Source: Megamerina dolium | Lineage: Eukaryota; Arthropoda; Insecta; Diptera; Megamerinidae | Assembly: GCA_963854835.1 (NCBI GenBank) | Contig: OY978529.1 | Coordinates: 37,940,055 to 38,004,054 of the forward strand | DNA: 64,000 nt | Reading direction: 5' to 3' | Shown here: positions 57,757 through 64,000 of the stretch, one piece after another | Numbering within the stretch: the stretch's first letter is position 1 | Layout: each line of letters begins with the position of its first letter | The notes under the pieces: generated by a model | What the model was told of the DNA's origin: nothing | Database searches by the model: none | Seen by the model: the letters and a program-made list of their open reading frames with translations, nothing else | Position numbers and translations under genes: made by a program

Positions 57757-59269
57757 AAATTCAAAATATCACCGAAAATGTTGACAACAGATCTGGTTAT
57801 CAATGGAGAGACTTCGCTGTTCCGACTCTATGTTCCACAGCGTTGCTATAGTAACTAATTCGTAAAAGAAGTATAACTTCTTCTCTGAAAAATGTGAATC
57901 TGTGTGTATATCTTCTTATATACATATATGTTGATATTGTTCTTGATGCATTCTTGCTGATACACTTTGGTTCATATGTCACGCTAGGCTACACAGAACT
58001 CAACAGAAGCAACAGCAACAATAGTAACAACAACAATAAAATATAAAAGAGAAATTACATTCTTGTTGTGGTTGTTGTTGTTGTTTTCTGACATTTTCAC
58101 AGCTACTTATGGCTTTTGGCTTTCACATTTCTATATACATGCTAGGATAGTGTTGTGGTTCTTTTTTGCTCCTTTGCTCTTTTTCGTTTCAATTTTGCCC
58201 CCTATTTTAGTTGGCTTACTGTAATATTTCTTCTTGGTTCTTTTTTATTCTTGGAATTTATTTTTATTTTCAATATTTTTTCATTTTCGCATGTGTGGTG
58301 ATATTTTATTGCATTCTATGCACGTTCTGTACACACTCTTATGTTTTCGCATACGCACATATGCATACATATGAGTATACTAGTGTGCATGCATAGACGC
58401 ACATAGTAATAGTTTATGTCTGCATGCTAATGTGTGTGTAGGGTGTAAATATGTCTCGCTTAGTGTTAAGTTGCCATTACGATTTTGTTATTGCATTTGC
58501 ACCTCAAATTCTCAAATTGACTATCTTTAAAGTTGTTCTTGTGTATTTTTTCTTTTTGATTTACTGTAGTATATATCAGTGATGAGAATATGGTGAAAGT
58601 TGCTATGAATTTAATAAAGGTTGCAATAGTCATACATAACAATTTCGAATATAATATTGTAAGCATAAAATCTGGTTTTGTGGTGAAAAGTAAATGAATA
58701 ATAATTCGTTACTATTTCTTTCGAATAAGTATTATATGTGATAAAAAATTTGCATAGATGCATTTCTTGTTCTTCATAAAATTAAATAGAAGTGAAACAA
58801 AAAATACTATGAATATTTAGAATATTATAAAAAAAAATATATAATCTAATAAAAACAACCATCATTATTCGATGAATGATAATGTTGATTTGAACAAAAT
58901 AAATAATCTTTAAAATTTGATCGCATGAAAGATAATTTAAATGTTGGCACTGTTGATTTTCAATAAAAAATTTAAAAATACATTTTGAGCAGATTCAAAG
59001 AAAAACCATTAATTTGTATATGCATTTTTTGTATATGGATTTTTTGTTGCTTTATAAAACATTTAAGGGAACTGTAAGTTGATATAGTTTAGAAGAGAAT
59101 TTCTAGAAAATATAGAAAGTATCGTTATTTGTATGAAAAATCTCTCTTTTTGTCTGTGAAAGTCGTCTTTATGTCCACCTGTCCTCCTGTTCGAATCATA
59201 ACTGTTGTAATTATATCACGATCTAGTTGACGATTATTTTACACCAAAGAACAGATATGTTAAAAAATT
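57757..59269. other. No gene recognised
   Basis: AT-rich DNA with CAACA and TTGTTG runs near 58015-58085. No exon or element. Confidence 0.7.
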
Positions 59270-59563
59270 AGCATAATCGGATGAAAATCATGTCTACCTC
59301 CCATACAAAAGTATATTATCAAATGCATATTTTCAAATTTTTTGCAGAAAAAAAAAAAACAAAGATATCAAGCTCAAACTCGATATATAAGGCTATATTT
59401 ATTAATAAATGAATGAGATAGAAAACGGATTGAATTGGAATAAAACCACGCCTACCTCCCATATAATATTATGATTTTAAATTAATATTTTCACAAATGT
59501 TTGCAAGAAAATATAAAGTTATCATGCTGAAACTTGATAAAACCTATTATGTTTACTAACGAA
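59270..59563 (-). repeat. Diffuse repeats, family D (inverted), host of the maT-like insertion
   Basis: Reverse-oriented units with ATCGGATGAAAATCATGTCT, ACCTCCCATACAAAAG and AACCACGCCTACCTCCCAT. The block appears to resume after 60374, where TTTTCAAATGTATATTTTCA occurs, so the DD37D element inserted within it. Confidence 0.6.
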
Positions 59564-59565
59564 TA

Positions 59566-60371
59566 CCTAGTCAAGTCATAAATATTGGTACACAGAAAAA
59601 TCGACGCCAAATGAAAATGAATGAATATTTTTCAAAACTTTTTTTTTTCTCCTTATTGGGTTATTCAATGGCTACAAATCATAGAACAACTTATTCGAAA
59701 TGACTGCCATTTGCCATGCAGCACGACTTGAGACGCACTTCATGCATGGGTAAATTGTCCACGGCACGGACAAGGGCTTGCTTCAACGACTCAATATTTG
59801 GATGTCTCGAGTAGAGCAAACCATGCCCTCTAATACAAATCACAACTTGTAATCCTACGCGTTGAGTTTTGCACTATCAGCTGGCCAATCATTCGTTGAT
59901 ATGAAGTCCGGAATGTTCTTGTTTAGCCACACTTGAGTCGTTTTTGCCTTGTGAGCTGGAGCAAAGGCCTCCTTGGATCCTCGGAATGATTTGGGATGCT
60001 TCTCTGGATGATCGAGCATACACACGATCGTTCTGTTTATTGAACGATTCTTCTACGGTGAAGATTTTCTCGTCAGTAAACAGAATTTATCTGTGAGCCT
60101 ACCGGCTGCGTAACGCTTTCGATTTTCGTTTGCGTTTTCCCTCCAATACGGCCGTGAGCAGGTGTCCAGTGTGTCGCTTGTACGCGCTGAGACCCTAATC
60201 TTCATGGTCATGGATTTTTGCGAAATTTGCATTTCCCGCTACAAGATTATCTGTTTTCGCAGCGGTTTTCGGTCGAATCGTTTCTTCACGTTTGCTTTTG
60301 AAGTTCTCACATTGCGTGGACGGCGGCCGGAATGCGTTTAGTTGTGTACCAATATTTATGACTTGACTAGG
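59566..60371 (-). mobile_element. maT-like (DD37D) element with perfect inverted repeats, internally deleted
   Basis: The 806-bp element has 28-bp perfect terminal inverted repeats (left begins CCTAGTCAAGTCATAAATAT, 59566-59593; right 60344-60371), flanked by TA on both sides. The minus strand holds transposase fragments: KREETIRPKTAAKTDNLVAG, SAYKRHTGHLLT, LFTDEKIFTVEESFNKQNDR, then after a deletion APAHKAKTTQVWLNKNIPDF and WPADSAKLNA. I count 37 residues between the QDG-equivalent position and the LDY-equivalent aspartate, assuming the family spacing, which suits the maT (DD37D) clade. Several stops and at least one internal deletion remove the region around the second catalytic aspartate. 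It inserted into a diffuse tandem-repeat block. Confidence 0.88.
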
Positions 60372-60373
60372 TA

Positions 60374-62509
60374 TGAGCTGAAAAATTGATGTATGCGAGT
60401 ATGTTTTCAAATGTATATTTTCATACTCTCAGCTTAGCAGTATTAGCATGACGACTACCTCACCTCTAGCACAACAATTGATTGATTTGAGATGATGATT
60501 TTTTCCCCGAAATACTTTTGCCAAAGAAAATTTTCCGGGATTCCTGAAGGACTCGAGAAAAACCATTGTTATGGATGCGTGTAATAGTTAACGGATTAAA
60601 AAGAAATTTAAGAAGATATTTCTAGCCAAAGCTTTACTATAAATTTTTAAAAATGAGATTTATCTTCAATTTAGATTTACATATGATTTTTCAAATCAAT
60701 CCATTTAACTTTTACCTCTTACCTTAGAATGAGTCCCAATTGAAATATGGAGAAATGGGTTTGCATTTCAATTCAGTATTTATTTTTTTACGTTTATCAA
60801 ATGTCTACATTTAATATAATAATTTCGAGAGAGAACGTTGAATATTTCCTTCATATTCATGAATCCATTTCCATTGGACATTTGCTCGTAGAAAACATTA
60901 GTTTTCAATGCATTGCAATATTTACTTGATTTTCATTTTTGCTTGTACTCGTAGCATTTATTCATTATCTTTTGTAATTTCTGCCATTTCAGCATATGTA
61001 ATCAGCCGTCAACTTTTCCAAATTAGCTCATCAATGTTAAACATAAGTTTTCATTAGTTTGTTCTTTGCTCACACTTTTTCTGCATTCTTTTGTTTGAGT
61101 TTTTTTTTTCTATTATTGTTTTTGTATACATATATTCTTATTCAGTTTGTCGCTACCCTAAAGCTTAGTTGAATATTTTTCATTGGGGAGCAATCAGAAT
61201 GAATCCTTTTCACTAACAACAATAAAATGTTATTCTTGGGGTTTGGTCGGTCACATTCAATTGCCGCATCGCTTTTGCTATGCACATATTAGTGTTGTTG
61301 GGTGTTAATGCTTCCGAAATCCGTACGTGAAGTAGTTAAGCAATAATAAAATCTCAAAGTCACGTTCATCCCTTTTGCAGTTGAATGTCCGTCATGCTGG
61401 TTTTTGTGGTATACCTCACCCCTCAATTTCATATCACGTTCACATTTATTCATGTCTGTTTGTTTGTTTGTTTGTTTGTTTGTCTATTTGTCTATCGTCT
61501 ATTCGTCTAACTTTTAGGTGTTTGTGTTCCACATGCATAAGCAAGTGAGTGAGCAAGGAAGTACATAAGTAAGTAAGTAAGTATATGTTTGCATTTATTA
61601 TGACGCACTGTGGTTTTTATCTATTTGTCTATTTTGGTACTCACGCCTTTCCCCTTCTTGGTCATTCTAGCTACTACTACTAGCTGGTACATAACTGTGA
61701 TAGCTGTTATAATGGTAAGTATAAGTCTCATAAGTTGTTGTGAAAATAGTTTTTGATGGCTCTCATGATGTGTGCGGGGCTTACTTGCCCCATAATCGTA
61801 TACCAACATACATATGTATGTGTATTTATGAATGACATTGTGCGTGTGCAAGTGTGAGTTAAATATTGAGATTAATGAGCATGAATAATAAAATCAATTG
61901 TTGCGTGAGAAACTTACAAAACAGCTTATAAGCGTACAATGGACGGTTAAAGGATGACAAAGTGTTACATTTATTGTTGAATGAAAGTAAAATGCAACAT
62001 GTTTATAAATATTGTATCATACAACTAAATCGCATGACATTTTATACAATTAGATATGAAGGAAAAATGTGAAATATCAAGAAAAATTGTACAATATAAA
62101 AAATGACATGTTCATCTTGTAAATTGATAAATGTTACATATATAACAGATTTGAATAATTGATCACACAATATATTTGAATGGAAAGAGGAAAAATCTGA
62201 CCTGAGCTGGACTATTTTGTTTTCATTCTGTTTGAAACATAAACTCACAGAAATAATAACTTAAAGGAAAGATTCAATCTTTCTCTTTCCAAGTTTGTGT
62301 AAAATATGTGTATTTTTGATAAAATAAAGAATTTTCATCCGATCTGCTAAAAACCACCATGAAATAGAAATATAGTTGGCTGCTGCCTAAGGGGGCTTTT
62401 CACTATTTATGACGATCGTCAGATGGTTTAACGATTTTAAATGGGGTCGTATATTTATGTCTGTGTTTTTATGTGGTGCATTCTGTGACATGATTCTCCT
62501 TGATTCTTG
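60374..62509. other. No gene recognised
   Basis: AT-rich. Holds (TTTG)n at 61456-61482 and an AAGT run near 61570. A possible signal-peptide-like frame at 61645-61731 (minus) is discussed under rejected items. Confidence 0.65.
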
Positions 62510-62860
62510 TCGATGTGCTTCATTGGACTGCAATCAATAGTAGGATGAACTTTTTGGATCGATGGGTGATGCTGTTAACATTGGTGAACCAGTGCTTGGA
62601 CCTCTTAAACGAACTGCACAAGATTTTTTGCTACCAGTCATCAGTGATGATGGAAACTGAAATTATTTTTATAAGCCAGAGATCAGACAACATTTAAAAC
62701 AATCGACTTTTCCTAGTGAATCGACTCCAAAGAAATCAAAGACGGTACAAAAAAAGTTAGGTCCACGATTTTTTTGGGATTCGAAGAGTATAATACTCAT
62801 CGATTGTTTTTGCAGAAAGCAAAAGCAACACTACTGTCTGTACTGTAACTAGTAAGTGAT
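62510..62860 (+). pseudogene. Decayed mariner transposase remnant (central part)
   Basis: The plus strand reads LDRWVMLLTLVNQCLDLLNE, then VMMETEIIF (in place of the usual VDETWIHHYTPET) and, after a frameshift, HLKQSTFPSESTPKKSKTVQ and RFFWDSKSIILIDC. The order and spacing match the mariner linker, first catalytic site and following strands. It is too decayed to place in a subfamily. The RNase H-bearing retroelement remnant follows about 100 bases later. Confidence 0.75.
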
Positions 62861-62954
62861 TGGGTTGATTCGATAAGAAAATGAAATCAACACAATTTGT
62901 CTGTGAGCTATGTTTTTTTAATGAATAAAATGACTTCGAAACTCGTATGGATTA

Positions 62955-63948
62955 CTAGGCGGCCTTCACGGATATTGAGAGAGCCTTAAGCAGTCTTCAT
63001 CTCAAGGTCATCACGGATGTTCTTGTATGTCCTGAGGTGGAGGAAACACTTAGCAAATGGGAAAAACGGCTGTTAAAAGATGTGCATCTGAGCTGGGTGG
63101 AACCACTGATACAAGTTCGGTAAGAAAAGGACCTCCACAAGGAGGGGCACTCTCCTCTGTTCTATTGAACAAAGCCCTAAGGAACATCATTCAAATACGT
63201 GTCAACATTTCATCAAGATAGCCAAAAGATAGGGACCTAATATTGTTATCCATTAGTTTTGAAAAAACAAGCTCTTTATCTATGAGTGGTCCTGGACAGT
63301 AATTTAAAATTGACGAAAATTAGTAGGGTTGAGAAAGCTGGCACTGCACTCTATGCCTGCAAAGGAAGAGGATTAAATCAAAATTGTTTGCTGGATTTTC
63401 AAGGCAGATATGAGGCCAATCCTTTTGTAAAATGTATTAACCTGGTGGATCGCACTTACTAAATCCTTTCAAATCAAACTTCTTCAAGAAATAAAAAAAA
63501 AGCGGGAACTTTGGAACTAGAAGTACTTTTACATTTTACTCTGCTTGACTTACTTGGTGAGCAGATGGCGGCCAACTCCACATAACGACGCGTGTATATT
63601 GAATAATTTTACCATTGAAACATCACATGATTATATCAAGTCTACATATGTCTTTGAACGGGAATTCCCGTTTACCATCTCTGACAGCTACGCCTTTCCT
63701 ACGAACGGAAAGTCTTGTCGTTTGATTACGCACACATCTTTATTTGTTGTTCTAAGCTTGATAGAAGGGCGCGAAACAAGAACCTCAACTTTAATATTTC
63801 ATTTCGTTTGCCTGACCACTGTAATGTGTTGCAGGTAGAAGTTAAAGCTATTCGTACTGCACTCACTTGGATCAAACAGATCACTGTCTCCCACAGTTAC
63901 ATTTGCATCCTGAGTGACAGCCAAGCTGCATGGATTGATTGATTTCAA
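62955..63948 (+). pseudogene. Decayed RNase H-bearing non-LTR retrotransposon (LOA/I/R1-type) remnant
   Basis: Plus-strand frames give AFTDIERALSSLHLKVITDV (reverse transcriptase strand with catalytic aspartate), RKGPPQGGALSSVLLNKALR (the PQGG-LSP-LWN motif), VEKAGTALYACKGRG, then KLDRRARNKNLNF and LPDHCNVLQVEVKAIRTALT, followed by ICILSDSQAA. The last pieces are an RNase H domain: DGSKLDRRAG-type start, central glutamate in VEVKAI, aspartate in SDSQAA. Many frameshifts separate them. An RNase H after the reverse transcriptase indicates the I/LOA/R1 group, unlike the RTE copies. It is 5'-truncated or decayed before 62955 and ends near 63948. Confidence 0.82.
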
Positions 63949-64000
63949 ATTTCAAAGTTTCACCAAGTTTCAAAAAGATGGACTGAAAAATAACGGTACT

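Noticed and set aside
61645..61731. Minus-strand frame MRLILTIITAITVMYQLVVV followed by a GTGAGT donor, resembling a signal-peptide exon of the DIP-type gene
   Set aside because: The hydrophobic stretch and donor fit, but no exon with the first half of Ig1 lies between it and 53020, so there is nothing to connect it to. RNA evidence would be decisive.

Overview
This window is AT-rich eukaryotic DNA from a higher dipteran. I infer a tephritid-type fruit fly, because the mobile elements are mostly RTE-clade retrotransposons and Tc1/mariner elements, including a rosa-like DD41D element of the kind first described in Ceratitis rosa. That assignment is inference from family resemblance. There are no operons, CRISPR arrays or genuine tRNA/rRNA genes.

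The only host gene I can support is on the minus strand and covers most of the window. It is a DIP-type (Dpr-interacting protein) immunoglobulin-superfamily cell-surface gene. Five exons (53020-52804, 34794-34636, 34506-34378, 6738-6588, 2812-2670) have good GT/AG sites and join in phase without a break to give about 266 residues, from the middle of Ig1 to the end of Ig3. Introns are about 18.0 kb, 129 bp, 27.6 kb and 3.8 kb. The signal peptide and first half of Ig1 lie upstream (not found before 64000), and the C-terminal tail lies beyond position 1.

Everything else is intronic or flanking DNA loaded with repeats. (1) RTE-clade non-LTR retrotransposons: an apparently intact 3.36-kb copy (25014-21651, minus, 992-aa ORF) nested inside an older copy with a 13-bp target duplication, a truncated copy at 7886-9328 with its own 13-bp duplication, and older pieces near 27.6-30.0, 38.9-39.5 and 41.6-42.3 kb. 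(2) Tc1/mariner elements: a nearly intact DD41D element (28476-29780) inserted in an RTE copy, a 1.28-kb DD34D element (47208-48487), a deleted maT-like DD37D element with perfect inverted repeats (59566-60371), a 536-bp long-inverted-repeat derivative (31546-32081), two more DD41D fragments and at least three decayed mariner remnants. (3) Three copies of a long interspersed repeat (3.9-6.5, 9.8-11.1, 18.9-20.8 kb) with a tetranucleotide tract, an internal ~299-bp dimeric tandem array and a terminal stem-loop, possibly helentron/DINE-like. (4) Two diffuse families of decayed ~130-190-bp repeats. (5) tRNA-headed SINE-like elements. (6) Remnants of an RNase H-bearing non-LTR element at 36.5-36.9 and 62.95-63.95 kb.

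I found no clear candidate for a wholly new biological system. The best leads are the intact nested RTE copy, the read-through RTE-transposase chimeric ORF, the long-inverted-repeat mariner derivative, and the dimeric tandem-array repeat, which shares a short core motif with the two diffuse repeat families.
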